Source: Symbiodinium natans (Eukaryota; Sar; Dinophyceae; Suessiales; Symbiodiniaceae). Taken from it: a DNA stretch of 64,000 nt. The position numbers and the translations under genes are program-made. Under the pieces are notes generated by a model that searched no databases, was not told where the DNA came from, and saw only the letters and a list, made by a program, of their open reading frames with translations. The stretch covers positions 325,979 to 389,978 of the forward strand of contig CAJNDS010002451.1 of NCBI GenBank assembly GCA_905221605.1. The letters are read 5' to 3'. Positions 11,316 to 21,603 of the stretch are shown one piece after another (the first letter of the stretch is position 1; every line of letters starts with the position of its first letter).

Positions 11316-12104
11316 ATGCCGCGTAGTTGCGAGCGCCACAGGCGAAACCGCAACAGGTCAAGGTCGTCGTCTCGTGGGGCATCTGGGTATCCGCACGGCT
11401 CAGCGAGCAGAGGTTCAAGGAGACGGAGACGCGGTCCCTCTGACAGCAGCGGGTCAAGCTCGTCGTCTCGTGGGGCATCTAGGATGCCTCGGGCGCGGGG
11501 GTCTGCCGAGTCATCCAACAGAGGTTCAAGGAGCCGGAGACGCAGTCCCTCTGAGAACAGTGTTGGCCGAGCCCGCCGTGCAGGTGGCAGGGGAAGTTCA
11601 TCAAGCCACACTCAGGAGCAGTTGAACACCAATCGACCACCAGCTCGGAGGGACCACTTCAACTCGTTCGACCTGCGCAAGGATCCTGGAAATGAGACCA
11701 GGACTGTGCTCCACTTCATGGAGCGAACACTGAGAAGATCCAACAATTTGGGCATTCACTACAAGATGGAGAAGGTGGGGGAGATGTTTCGATGCACCCT
11801 GACCGTCAAGTTCGTCGATGGCGGCTTTCGTTATGATTATCTTGACCGACCGTTCACAGCTGTGGCATGCAAACGGGAAGAGGCCAGGCGAATGGCGGCG
11901 ATAAGATTCCTCCAGGACGATGACGTGATTGAATCTGCGGGCTGCCTGCAGCAATCCCTGAGAGCTCACAAGAGAAAGGAGAGTGTGAGGTTGTTCAAGC
12001 CTTTCCTTTGTTCAAAAGCCAAAGAAGTGGAAGGGGTGGAAAGAAGAACAAGAACAAGCAAGCTGGACAGGCCGGGTAGCTATCTTAACGGTCTTAACGG
12101 ATGA
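11316..12104 (+). CDS. Arg/Ser-rich protein with C-terminal dsRNA-binding-like domain
   Basis: Intronless frame of 262 residues from the first ATG; the frame is open further upstream without another ATG. Residues 1-95 are very rich in Arg and Ser and hold a tandem duplication: an SSSRGAS...SRGSRRRRR unit followed by SSSRGAS...NRGSRSRRR, mirrored in the DNA by a repeated CTCGTCGTCTCGTGGGGCAT. Residues about 129-201 have the rhythm of a double-stranded-RNA-binding motif: a helix, HYKMEKVGEMFRCTLTV strands, then CKREEARRMAAIRFLQ where the motif expects a basic helix with paired Ala. The tail is basic. Family knowledge suggests RNA binding, perhaps as an SR-like nuclear factor, but this is inference from composition. 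The gene is flanked by TTTAGGG variants on both sides and ends without introns, as retroposed dinoflagellate genes often do. Confidence 0.6.
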   Translation: MPRSCERHRRNRNRSRSSSRGASGYPHGSASRGSRRRRRGPSDSSGSSSSSRGASRMPRARGSAESSNRGSRSRRRSPSENSVGRARRAGGRGSSSSHTQEQLNTNRPPARRDHFNSFDLRKDPGNETRTVLHFMERTLRRSNNLGIHYKMEKVGEMFRCTLTVKFVDGGFRYDYLDRPFTAVACKREEARRMAAIRFLQDDDVIESAGCLQQSLRAHKRKESVRLFKPFLCSKAKEVEGVERRTRTSKLDRPGSYLNGLNG

Positions 12105-12630
12105 TGTGCTCAAGCTCAGCTACGTCGGGGAAGCATATGCTGGGCGTGCCTCTTTTTGGAGTGCTGAAAATGGGGCACCACACTGGTAGCTCACAACAAT
12201 AGTCCTTAGGGTTTAGGTTTAGGGTTAAGGCTTTAAGGTTCGAAGCATGGCTTTGCGGAGACCCTGGCCCACTACGAACGGTGCGAAAACAACGCTGTCG
12301 CTGCCTTTGACAGGGATTGACGTATGATCTCAGAGCGTAAGCAATCTTGGGCAGCGCAACAGGCAGTATTCCGGTCTCGTGGGTCAAAGTCGGATTGGGT
12401 TTTGCGGCTTTGGGTTCTAAGGCCTCTAAGGCTTCATCGCTGCGTCCCAGCTGCAAAGAAGGGTCTAGGGTTTAGGCCCTAGGGTAGCAGAAAGGGTTTT
12501 CCTTCTAAACCCTATATCCTAAATCTCTTTAGGCCAGAGGCTCGGGCCGCCCCAAACCTGAGCCTTCAGCCGAAGCCCTAAACCCCCTGGTTCTTAATCG
12601 GGGTTAGGGTTTAGGGATTAGGGTTTCGGG

Positions 12631-12696
12631 TTTAAGGTACTTTATATATCCCCCATTATATACCCTTTAATTCAGGGGTTCTAGGGTACCTCATTC
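12631..12696. repeat. GGTACC palindromic element
   Basis: AAGGTACTTTATATA..TATATACCCTTT..AGGGTACCT is partly self-complementary. A tighter relative stands just before the ankyrin gene at 14990-15034, and a fragment near 8040-8065 shares GGGTACCTCATTCCCTC. Non-coding. Confidence 0.5.
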
Positions 12697-12699
12697 CCT

Positions 12700-13060
12700 C
12701 GTTCCCTGTTTGGGGGGTTTGGAGGTTTTAGGGGTTTAGGGGGTTTAAGGGTTTTAGGGGTTTGAGGGGCTTTAGGGATTTTAAGGGTTTTAGGGGTTTG
12801 AGGGGGTTAGGGTTTAGTGCATCATCGAATGAAAGCTGTAGTGGCGCACTGCCCCGGCACGCTGCATCGAAGAACTCGAAGGCCATGTGACCCTTTAGGG
12901 TTTAGGGTTTGCAAGGTTTCGGGTTTCGGGTTTAGGGTTTAGGGTCTAGGGTTTAGGGTTAGGGTTTAGGGCTTAAGGCTTAGGGCTTCGGGCTTCGGGC
13001 TGGGGGCTTTAAGGCTTAGGGTTCACAAGGTTTAGGGGTTTGTGTATTCGGGATTCTTAA
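12700..13060 (+). repeat. Degenerate TTTAGGG-derived tract
   Basis: Mostly variants such as GGGTTTTAGGGG, GGGCTTAAGG and GGGCTTCGGG with a short unique patch at 12828-12890. No gene seen. Confidence 0.65.
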
Positions 13061-13303
13061 GCCTGCCCCTCCCCGATGGCCTGACCTGACATAGGCGGCG
13101 CCGCTCGAGGCAGCGCTGGGGAGCCTCGGACTGGCTGGCATGCCCGACGGCCGAGGGGAGGCATCAGGGTGGGGATCGCCTCTACGCCCTAAACCCTAAA
13201 CACTAAACCCGAAACCCTAAACCCCAAACTCTGAGGGCTTTGTGTTTTTTGTTTTTGACATGCGGCTGCAGCAGCAGCCAGCTAAGACCAGAATGCGAGA
13301 GCT

Positions 13304-13374
13304 TCCGAAATTAGGGCTACCTTATTGGGGTCCTTTTTGTAAGGGAATCCGATGATCTGGGGGTCTATACCCTG
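13304..13374 (+). repeat. Dispersed element, 'TTGGGGTCC...GGGAATCC' family
   Basis: Shows GGGCTACCTTATTGGGGTCC, TTTGTAAGGGAATCC and TCTGGGGGTCTATA in the family order. Non-coding. Confidence 0.55.
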
Positions 13375-13465
13375 AACCCTAAACCTTAAACCCTAACCCC
13401 TAAACCCTAAACCCTAAACCCTAAGCCCAAAACCCTAAACGCTAAACCCTAAAGCCTAAACCCCA
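13370..13465 (-). repeat. Interstitial CCCTAAA array
   Basis: CCCTAAA with CCCTAAG and CGCTAAA variants. An unassigned unique island follows (13466-13560), then a short TTTAGGG run. Confidence 0.8.
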
Positions 13466-13771
13466 ACGTAGAGCCAGGTGCTGCTGCCCGGCCAGCGGCT
13501 GCTTGCCTTGAATTATGGCTGGGTGCGAGCGGAAGTTCCATCATGGCCTTCAAGTCGACGTTTACGGTTTAGGGTTTAGGGTTCAGGGTTTCCCAAGTAA
13601 TAAGTGTCAGAGGCGTTAACAACAGGTGAGCTGTCCAGCATGTGACACCCCAACCCCTACACTGCTGAGCTCTATCGTGCCTCGTGTAACCTACATTTCT
13701 TGTGCTTCGGCATGCGCAGAGTTGTTGCTTAGTGGTATTTTCCAGCTGTAAGTTGTGGTGTAGGATGCCAC

Positions 13772-13874
13772 TTGGGATGTTCACCCTTATACGAACAGCT
13801 CCTTAATAGGGATTCTCGTACCCCCTACTATACTCCCGTTTAAGGAGCTGTTGGTATAAAGGGGAAAACCCCAA
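13772..13874. mobile_element. hAT-like MITE with 8-bp target duplication
   Basis: TTGGGATGTTC...CCCCAA ends, with GGAGCTGTTGGTATAA inside the right arm mirroring TTATACGAACAGCTCC in the left. The 8 bases GATGCCAC stand directly outside both ends, a clean target duplication. 103 bp, non-coding. Confidence 0.85.
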
Positions 13875-14581
13875 GATGCCACTCGAAGCCAAAAGCCCTA
13901 AACCCTAAGCCCTAAAACCCTAAACCCTAAAACCCTAAACCCGAGGTCCATCCGCCTCAGCCTGGTGCCGTGGCTGCGAAGCGCCCGGGGAGAGATGTCA
14001 GGGGTCGGGAAACTCATGGCAGAGGCGGGGCTTGTGGGGGGGGGGGGGCGGGGGGGTGTGGGGGTTTAGGGGTTTAGGCTTTAGGGGTTTAGGGTTTGGG
14101 GATTGAGAGTTTAGAGTAGACCCTTTGCTGAGGGTGCTGGGATCCAAGGGTTCTGGGGTTGTTTAGGGTTTAGAGAGTTTTGGTTTGGGGTCTAGGGTCT
14201 AGAGAGTTTGGTTTGGGGTTTGGGGTTTAGGGTTTAGGGTTTGGGGCTGAGCGTGTGGAATTGGGGTAGGATGTTGTTGGATTTCGTGTTCAGTGCCGCA
14301 GAAGAGGAGTTTCAAGAGAACGTTAAGAACTTCGTGGCGGAAAAGGAGCTCAAACCCGTTTCCTTACAAACAGGGGCAAAACAGATGCGCGTGAATAGCT
14401 AGTGTATACAGGTGCATTTACCCTTTGAAGGGCATATGGCCGTCTGCTCACGAATTATGATCTGTAACTTAGGAAAGCGGGAACGGAAACTACTTTTTCG
14501 CAGGCTACCTAAAAAGCCTATAAAATGGGTCCTATTTTAAAAAACCACGAAAAAGTATTTCAGGTTCTTACGGTACATAGC

Positions 14582-14675
14582 TTGGGATGTTCCCGCCTAG
14601 TCCTTAATGGGGATTAGGGTACCCCCCTGTAAAGATCCCTATGAAGGCCTGTTATCATAAGGGGGAACATCCCAG
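14582..14675. mobile_element. hAT-like MITE, slightly eroded
   Basis: TTGGGATGTTCCC at the left and GGGGGAACATCCCAG at the right. The flanks TACATAGC and TTCATAGC match at 7 of 8 positions, an ageing 8-bp duplication. 94 bp. Confidence 0.75.
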
Positions 14676-14989
14676 TTCATAGCAATGTACACCGAAATTC
14701 GGAGCAGCTTTTTCATCCTTTCCGGACAGGTTCACTCTGGGTCAGAGGCCGGGCCCTTGCACGGGTTCAGAGGTTTCGGAGCTTTCAGGTGGAAATCATA
14801 GCAGCGTTACAGAGGTTTGGGGTTTAAGTCTGCAACCCTAAGCCCTAAACCCGAAGCCCTACACCCTAAAACCGGGTCTGTTTGTGCTATTCCTTCAGTG
14901 CAAAGCTTCGGCTAGTTGACGTGCATATGTAAAGCTTAGATTCGACCCTAATCCCCGAATCAATCTGCAACCTTCTTGCTGGGTCTTCT

Positions 14990-15034
14990 TGGTACCCTAT
15001 ATATACCCTTTAAAGGATTATATAGGGTACCTTG
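14990..15034. repeat. GGTACC palindrome upstream of ankyrin gene
   Basis: GGTACCCTATATATACCCTT and AAGGATTATATAGGGTACC are near-perfect reverse complements with almost no loop, so the strand can form a hairpin. It ends about 60 bases before the ankyrin ATG. It could sit in the promoter, but its copies elsewhere suggest a transposed element. Confidence 0.65.
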
Positions 15035-15094
15035 GTCATCTGTGGCCCCAGGTCATGGCTTAGTTCGAGGGTTTTGCGAGTTCAGAGTCGCAAG

Positions 15095-16219
15095 ATGCTC
15101 CGCGTTTGGGGAATCTCCGGCAAAGAGCTCGCCTCTATAGCAACGGAGGAGTTGAGTAACGTCGCCGCATTGAAGTTCCGCCTGCGCGCGCTGCACGGCT
15201 TTCCCGTGTGCCTCCAAGAGCTCCTGCATGGCAGCACTAGGCTGGAGGATGGTCATGTGCTGAACGCGCCGCTGGAGCTGCAGCTGTGTCTAAAGGCCTC
15301 CTGCGAGCAAGATGAGGTTGTGCAGAAGGAGTTCGTGTACGCCGCTGCCAATGGCTTCGCTGAGGTTGCCCGCTTGCTTTTGAAAATGGACCAGGACCTG
15401 ACAAACCGTTACCCTGGCAACACAGCCCTCAAGCTCGCATGTGGCAATGGCCACCTGGAGATGGCGCGCTTACTGTTGGAAGCTGGTGCTGACAAGGACT
15501 TGAGAGCAGCTAATGGCAACACAGCTCTCATGCTCGCATGTCAAAAGGGCCGCGTGAATGTTGCACGATTGCTGGTGGAAGCTGGTGCTGACAAGGACTT
15601 GCAAGCAGCTGATGGCCGCACAGCTCTCATGTTCGCATGCGGCAAAGCCCCAGGCCATGTGATGATTGCACGCTTGCTATCGGAAGCTGGTGTTGACAAG
15701 GACGTGAAAGCAGCTGATGGTCAGACAGCTCTCATGTTCGCTTGCTGCGATGGCAATCTGGAGATTGCACGCTTGCTGGTGGAAGCTGGTGCTGACAAGG
15801 ACGTGACGGACAGTGGTGGCTGGACAGCTCTCATGCTCGCATGTCAAAGGGGCCATGTGAAGGTTGCACGATTGCTGGTGAAAGCTGGTGCTGACAAGGA
15901 CTTGACAGCCGGAGTCAGTGGCAGGACAGCTCTCATGTTTGCATGCGTCGTTGGTCATGTGGAGATTGCACGCTTGCTCGTGGAGGCTGGCGCGGACAAG
16001 GACTTGAAAAGTGATGTTGATGGCAACACAGCTCTCAGCTTTGCCTCGGACTACGGCCACGTGGAGATTGCACGCTTGCTGGTGGAGGCTGGTGCTGACA
16101 AGCACTTGACTGCCGCTGATGGCTGCACAGCTCTCATGATGGCGCAGAACAACGTGCGCGGGGTTGCAGACGTGTCTCGCCAGAGCTATGAGGAGATCGT
16201 GCGCTTGCTGTCGAAGTGA
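15095..16219 (+). CDS. Ubiquitin-like/ankyrin-repeat protein
   Basis: Intronless frame of 374 residues from ATG 15095; upstream in-frame sequence has no other ATG. Residues 1-75 look like a ubiquitin-like fold (MLRVWGISGKELA, then ALKFRLRALHGFP and a C-terminal LELQLCLKA strand), a start seen on many Symbiodiniaceae ankyrin proteins. From about residue 80 there are nine ankyrin repeats of 33-35 residues. The inner ones are very regular, with TALMLAC, GHVEIARLLVEAGADKD and a variable hairpin; the last is diverged and ends RLLSK. The repeats are close to one another at DNA level too, suggesting recent internal duplication. Ankyrin stacks bind proteins; the partner cannot be read from sequence. 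No membrane segment or signal peptide. The ATG lies 60 bases after a GGTACC hairpin. Confidence 0.9.
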   Translation: MLRVWGISGKELASIATEELSNVAALKFRLRALHGFPVCLQELLHGSTRLEDGHVLNAPLELQLCLKASCEQDEVVQKEFVYAAANGFAEVARLLLKMDQDLTNRYPGNTALKLACGNGHLEMARLLLEAGADKDLRAANGNTALMLACQKGRVNVARLLVEAGADKDLQAADGRTALMFACGKAPGHVMIARLLSEAGVDKDVKAADGQTALMFACCDGNLEIARLLVEAGADKDVTDSGGWTALMLACQRGHVKVARLLVKAGADKDLTAGVSGRTALMFACVVGHVEIARLLVEAGADKDLKSDVDGNTALSFASDYGHVEIARLLVEAGADKHLTAADGCTALMMAQNNVRGVADVSRQSYEEIVRLLSK

Positions 16220-16454
16220 TTGGTGACCGTGCAAGAAAATCCCGAAACATCCAGAATCTCTCCCAAATTGCAAAGTTCGGTCCAGCTGGAGGAATACTTG
16301 GGTAGTTCTTTAAATGCTTCCCTTTTGGTGCAGGGGACTCAAATACAGGGGACCCCCCCCAATTTAGAGAACTGCACCCCTGAACCAGACCCCAACAGTG
16401 AGCAGCCCGTACCTCGCCCGCCCACGAAGTCTCCAAAACTAGATTAACTAGATG

Positions 16455-16485
16455 TTTAGGGTTTAGGGTTTAGGGTTTAGGGTTT
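16455..16485 (+). repeat. Short TTTAGGG run
   Basis: Four heptamers about 235 bases downstream of the ankyrin stop codon. Confidence 0.8.
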
Positions 16486-17015
16486 AGGATCTAACACTGG
16501 GCTGGATTTCGGAGAGGTCCGGTGAAGCAAATGTTTGAGTTCTGAAAAATTCAGAACAGGAAGAGGTCAACCAAATGTTTGAGTTCTGCAAAAATCGCAG
16601 GAGAAGGTTATTGCTGCCCAAATCCCCACACCTCTGAAGCTTGAAGAAGCCAGGCTGGAGTTTAGGATTTAATGTGGGGGCCTTAAGAATTGGAACAGGG
16701 TTTTGGGGGTCATGATAGTAGACTTATAAAGGGACCCTGAGGGAATACACTTCGCAATCCCGAGCCCTATGTTAGGGTTATAGACGCCCGGCCCCAAATT
16801 CCCCAAATCTTACGTTTAGAATGTGTCGCTTGGCCGAGCCCTGTAAATCCCCCCACGCCCCGCAAATTCGTTTTACAGGGGTCGAAATGAATACTACTGG
16901 TATTTCCGTATGGTCCTCCCTTTATACTTCTTACACTCTAATAACCCCCCAAAGCCGCATTCTATTATGCTATATAACCCCCCAAAACCCTATTCTGATC
17001 ACTAAGGCCGCTATG
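16486..17015. repeat. Two 'CCCTTATGGTCCCTT'-family copies in opposite directions
   Basis: Near 16690-16765 the family reads in reverse (CAGGGTTTTGGGGG, TATAAAGGGACCCTGAGGGAAT). At about 16877-17015 it reads forward (CCGTATGGTCC, AACCCCCCAAAG, CACTAAGGCCGCTATGTA), with the CCCCCCAAAACCCTATTCT block duplicated. No coding content. Confidence 0.6.
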
Positions 17016-17089
17016 TAAAACCCCTAAACCCTGACTAGGCTCCAAATCCCAGGACGCGCAAAAAGCTTGGGCTTCAAATTCTAGAACCC

Positions 17090-17199
17090 GGCGTAGGCCC
17101 TTATATTTTTTGCTTAGGGCCGGGGTTCCCTTAAAATCCCCTTAAAACCAAAAAAGGGCGCCCTTTTATTCCTAGGTTCCTCCGACTCCTGGGCTTCAG
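17090..17199. mobile_element. Possible MITE, 'CAGTAG/TACTGGGC' family
   Basis: Words GTAGGCCCTTAT, GGGGTTCCCTTAAAATCCCCTTAAAACC and AAAAAAGGGCGCCCTTTTATTCCTAGGTT match the copies at 34518 and 55960. The ends are eroded. Confidence 0.5.
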
Positions 17200-17319
17200 T
17201 ATCTAGGGGTTCAGGTTTTGAAGGTTTTAGGCTTCAGCCCCTAAAATTCAAAAAACGAAACTCCTCGAAACTTTCCTCGAAACTTTCCCCGGACCTGAAC
17301 CCTGAATAATTTCAATAAT

Positions 17320-17465
17320 CCCTAAACCCTAAACCCTAAACCCTAAACCCTAAACCCTAAACCCTAAACCCTAAACCCTAAACCCTAAACCCTAAACCCT
17401 AAACCCTAAACCCTAAACCCTAAACCCTAAACCCTAAACCCTAAACCCTAAACCCTAAACCCTAC
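17320..17465 (-). repeat. Interstitial telomeric array (CCCTAAA)n
   Basis: About 20 perfect CCCTAAA units, then a unique island, then (TTTAGGG)n at 17577-17660. Confidence 0.95.
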
Positions 17466-17576
17466 ACAGCTCAAGAGCTGAAGGTGGTGGCCTTGTGCCC
17501 TTTGGCGCCCGACTTGCCGCAGCAGCTCGCCGCTGCCCTGTTGCACGTGCTGCTTGTCTCAGAGTGCTTACGATTC
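17466..17576 (+). other. Unique island, possible PPR remnant
   Basis: Between a C-type and a G-type array. The + frame reads QQLAAALLHVLLVSE, loosely like a PPR A-L-L helix, but it lacks the Trp and the next half-motif. Candidate only. Confidence 0.2.
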
Positions 17577-17660
17577 GGGTTTAGGGTTTAGGGTTTAGGG
17601 TTTAGGGTTTAGGGTTTAGGGTTTAGGGTTTAGGGTTTAGGGTTTAGGGTTTAGGGCTCA
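17577..17660 (+). repeat. Interstitial telomeric array (TTTAGGG)n
   Basis: Eleven TTTAGGG units grading into GGGCTCA and GGGTCTG variants. Confidence 0.93.
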
Positions 17661-18616
17661 GGGTCTGGGGTTCAGGGCTTACGGTTTAGGGTTTAGGGTT
17701 TTGTTTTTGTAAGGGCTGGTTTAGGCTTCAAGGTCGTACGTTAGAGGGGAATTGGAGTTTGCATCTCATCTTCTTAACCCCAAAGCATGGGTGAAGCCTC
17801 TAGCGTCGTCAGACTACAGGGCTAAGGGTACTCAAAAAGGCACTCCGCTCCAAAATCCCAATTCCCTTGAAGGCCAAACCCCTAAACCCTACGAGGCACG
17901 GCATCAACCCCTGCAAATTGTAAATCACCCCTACCCTAAACCCTAAACCCTAAACCCGAAACCCTACACCCTCTAAACCCTGCTGCCGAGGAGGCCCAGC
18001 GAGTTCGCGCACTTGGCCAAGCCAAAGGCACGTGACTGGCGTCCAATGTTGCGGGTTGGGGTTGAAAGCCCCACTCGTATAAGTACTTGGGGGGGGGTCC
18101 AGGTTACAAAAAACATCGGTGCAAGAACCACCTCACACTCCAAACCGTCCTTGAGCTCCCTACATTGCACCTGCAGGTGCTGGCGTCCGGGGTGAGGCAC
18201 GGCGTTCAGCTCCTTGGGGCGTTAAGGGCCCTAAAGCCCTAAAGCCCTAAAGCCCTAAAGCCCTGAGCTCTAAACCCTAAACCCAAAACAGCACCCCTTC
18301 CCGCCCAAGGGCCCGCCCAATGAGGTTGGAGGCAACCCAAGCGGCTCGCAGACAAGCTCCAGCGAGGAGTTGGAAGACTGTGGGCAGGAAAACAGGAAAA
18401 CCCAGTGCGACCGCGCTTCTAGTGGGATGCTGTCTCCAGAGGAGTTTTTGAAGAGCTCTATATGCTTCCATAGGGGTTTTTGAGTAGGGTTTTTGTCTTC
18501 TGGGTTTTTGTTGGGGCTTCAGGGCTTTGGGGTTGTGAGGTTTGGGGGGCTTTCAGGCTGCAGGCCTTCAAGGGCAGGTCTTGGGGATTTTGGTGGAGCT
18601 CGAGGTTGAAAGGCGT

Positions 18617-18679
18617 TTAGGGTTTAGGGTTTAGGGTTTAGGGTTTAGGGTTTAGGGTTTAGGGTTTAGGGTTTAGGGA
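18617..18679 (+). repeat. Interstitial telomeric array (TTTAGGG)n
   Basis: Nine perfect units. The preceding 18200-18600 and following 18680-19000 are unique sequence in which I recognise no gene. Confidence 0.93.
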
Positions 18680-19439
18680 TGGGTACTCTTTTGTTTCTCT
18701 CTCTTTTTTCAGGTTAGAGGGCCTTGTGGCGTTCGGTCAGGGTTTCGAACTTCTTGAGGCTTAAGGCTTCTGGCCAGCTTGGTGCCGCAACAAGGACAGC
18801 AAGCCTCGTCGCCTTGCGGCTTCTTGCGAAGCGTCTTTTCTCACAGACTCTGAGCTAGGATCCCTGATTGGAGACCCTTCTAGTATAAGAAACTCGAGTA
18901 TACAAGAGGCATCCTTTATTATGCAGAGGTAAAGGGACCTCATTTTTCAAGCAAAAGCTCGGACCCTTGCACTGCAACACTGGTTTTTTTGGTCTTTAGG
19001 TCCCTGAAACCTAAACCCTAGACCCCAAGCCCTAAGCCCTAAAAAACCAACCCTAAACCCCAAACCCTAAAACCCAAAACCGTGCCAAGGACCTGAGCTT
19101 GGTATGGAGAAGAGCTTAAACCTATACCACAGGTTTCGCTGCTCCAACGCTGCCGCTGGCTCAAGGAGAGGGAAGGAGGTACACAGGATCTACAAAGGCC
19201 CAAGTGGTGCTGAGCATGCCAGCTGGGTCCCAAGAAATGCATTTTTGTGTTTCGGAGGGTGAGGGTTTGGGGCTCACAGGGAGGATGAGCCCGCCAAAGC
19301 GTTAAATTAAGCACGTAGTATCCGAATGCTTGGCTTTGGGGCACATAGCTGTCCTGCTCCGAGCCCTACATCCTAAACATCCCAAACCTCGCAAACCCTA
19401 ATCCCTAAACCCCAAACCCTAAACCCTAAACCCTAAGCC

Positions 19440-20130
19440 CTTCGGAAGCCAGGACCTCTAAACCCGCCGGCTGGTCTATCAGGGTCCTCATGCCCGCATG
19501 CTGACGCGAAGTTACACCTAAACTACAGTCTTTCCGGGACAATGAGGGGTAGCCCTGCTGTGGAAATTACCTAAATGCTGCCCCTCGTTCTCGAACCTCC
19601 ATATGCAAGCCTTGGGCCTCCGAGGCATGTGTTTAATTTTTAGGCTCTAGGGCTGTTATCACTTGATTTAACATCTTTAATCTCCGAGTTTTCACAAGTG
19701 AAACCTCTGGCCAGCTATGCAGAAGCCCTGGTAAAAGTCTTTTGCAACGCTTGATACAGTCTCCGAGTATTTAGCAGACCTGTAGGTAGTCACATTGGTA
19801 GATCTCAGAACTTATGGTGCAGGTGTCTCGTCTGGTCTACTTAGTTGCTCAGCACGCACAAGCAAAAGTGACTCTGGTAGAACCTGTCTTTGGCTTGCAT
19901 AACGCAAGCCCAAGTACTGTCCAGAGGTTTGTTCTCGTATAGGGACCTCATATGTATGTAGAAACCCCTCAGCCCTAGCCCTAAACCCGAAACCCTGGTC
20001 AACGGTTCCCGAAAGGTGACGAACAACAAGAGGCCCTAAACCACGGACTGGGCCAGCGCACGTGGCAGCCGCAGGCACCCCACGCGTTCTATGGCTACTA
20101 TGGCGGGGGGACCTTGACCTTGGGGAGTGA
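19440..20130. other. Unique sequence, no gene recognised
   Basis: Mixed-composition sequence with short overlapping open frames on the - strand (19812-20078) and no recognisable family. Confidence 0.4.
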
Positions 20131-20269
20131 GATCAGCGTAAACCCTAAACCCTAAACCCTGAACCTTAAACCCTAAACCGTAAACCCTAATCTCCAAATC
20201 CGGAGTCGTGTCGGGTTTATCTAGGGTGCAACCCCCCGAAGCAAACCACTCTAAAACCCAATATCCTCA

Positions 20270-20340
20270 ACCCTAAACCCTAAACCCTAAACCCTAAACC
20301 CTAAACCCTAAACCCTAAACCCTAAACCCTAAACCCTGAA
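20270..20340 (-). repeat. Interstitial telomeric array (CCCTAAA)n
   Basis: Nine CCCTAAA units followed by CCCTGAA variants. Confidence 0.92.
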
Positions 20341-20782
20341 TCCTGAACCCTGAGTCCTTAACCGCAGTGAATGCGCATGGTGAGGGGCGTGCCTCTTCCA
20401 CAAGCTTCTTTCCATGACTTGCCAGCAAATCCCCAAACCCCAAACCCTCGTGTTCGGGATTTGGAACTTTCAACCCCTAAATCATACAGCCCAAGCGCAA
20501 AAGCTAGCTCCTAATCGCAGGTACGCAGGGAAAAATCGAGGGTTAGCTGGAGATCTGCTTCAGACCGCAAACCCTAAACGTTGGCGCCCCAAACCCTTGA
20601 TGGTAAGGGCTTCGGGTCATCCTGAGATCATATCAAAGGGTAGTTGCATGGTCACTTAGTCTGGTCCCTTACCTCCCTTCAAGGGTTCTGCAGTATGGGC
20701 CCTTGGGTTTTACAGGCTACATAAGGTGTACATACCCCTTTTAAGGGTCCATACCAAGGGACCGTGTAACCCTAGCCTTAAA

Positions 20783-20930
20783 CACTAAACCCTAAACCCT
20801 AAACCCTAAACCCTAAACCCTAAACCCTAAACCCTAAACCCTAAACCCTAAACCCTAAACCCTAAACCCTAAACCCTAAACCCTAAACCCTAAACCCTAA
20901 ACCCTAAACCCTAAACCCTCAACCTTAAAT
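20783..20930 (-). repeat. Interstitial telomeric array (CCCTAAA)n
   Basis: About 20 perfect CCCTAAA units, followed after a 75-base island by TTTAGGG and TTTTAGGG units (21005-21112). Confidence 0.95.
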
Positions 20931-21229
20931 GTAACTACCCTTAGATCATACTGGGAAGACGTTGCAGCCGCCACGCCTCCAAAATGATGGGTGGTAGGAC
21001 TCCAGGGTTAGGGTTTAGGGTTTAGGGTTTTTAGGGTTTAGGGTTTAGGGTTTAGGGCTTTTAGGGTTTTTAGGGTTTTTAGGGTTTTAGGTTTTTAGGG
21101 TTTAGGGTTTAGCGTTGTGTAGGAGGGGATTATAAGCTTCAGGGCTTATTTGGGCGTAGAGTGTGTGTTGCAGGAGGCTTCGGGTGGCGTTTAGAATCAG
21201 GGGGTTGTAGCATTCTAGGGTGAAGGATA

Positions 21230-21365
21230 TTATTTTTTTATTTATTTATTTATAAATAAATAAATATGAATATAAATAAACTCATAAATAGCTAAATATG
21301 AATATAAATATATATCTTTGTATAAATATGTAAAGTCTATATATATACATATACAAATATGTATA
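21230..21365. repeat. AT-rich TTTATTTA/TAAATAAA tract
   Basis: Simple TTTA/TAAA and AATATA repeats; TTTATTTATTTATAAATAAATAAA is a perfect palindrome core. No gene. Confidence 0.8.
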
Positions 21366-21526
21366 GGATATTCAACATAGTATAAATTCTCAGGGTGAAC
21401 AGGGCGTATTGGGGTTGTGGTCGCCATGCCGCCGGCATCAACGGCAGCCGCCCGCGTGCCCCTGATGGCGCGGGCTGCGCGGCACAGGCCCCGAGCCATC
21501 AGCCAAGCAAGTTTAGCGTCGGCACG

Positions 21527-21603
21527 TAGGGTTTAGGGTTTAGGGTTTAGGGTTTAGGGTTTAGGGTTTAGGGTTTAGGGTTCAGGGTTTAGGGTTTAGG
21601 GTT
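21527..21603 (+). repeat. Interstitial telomeric array (TTTAGGG)n
   Basis: About 11 TTTAGGG units with one TTCAGGG. Confidence 0.93.
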
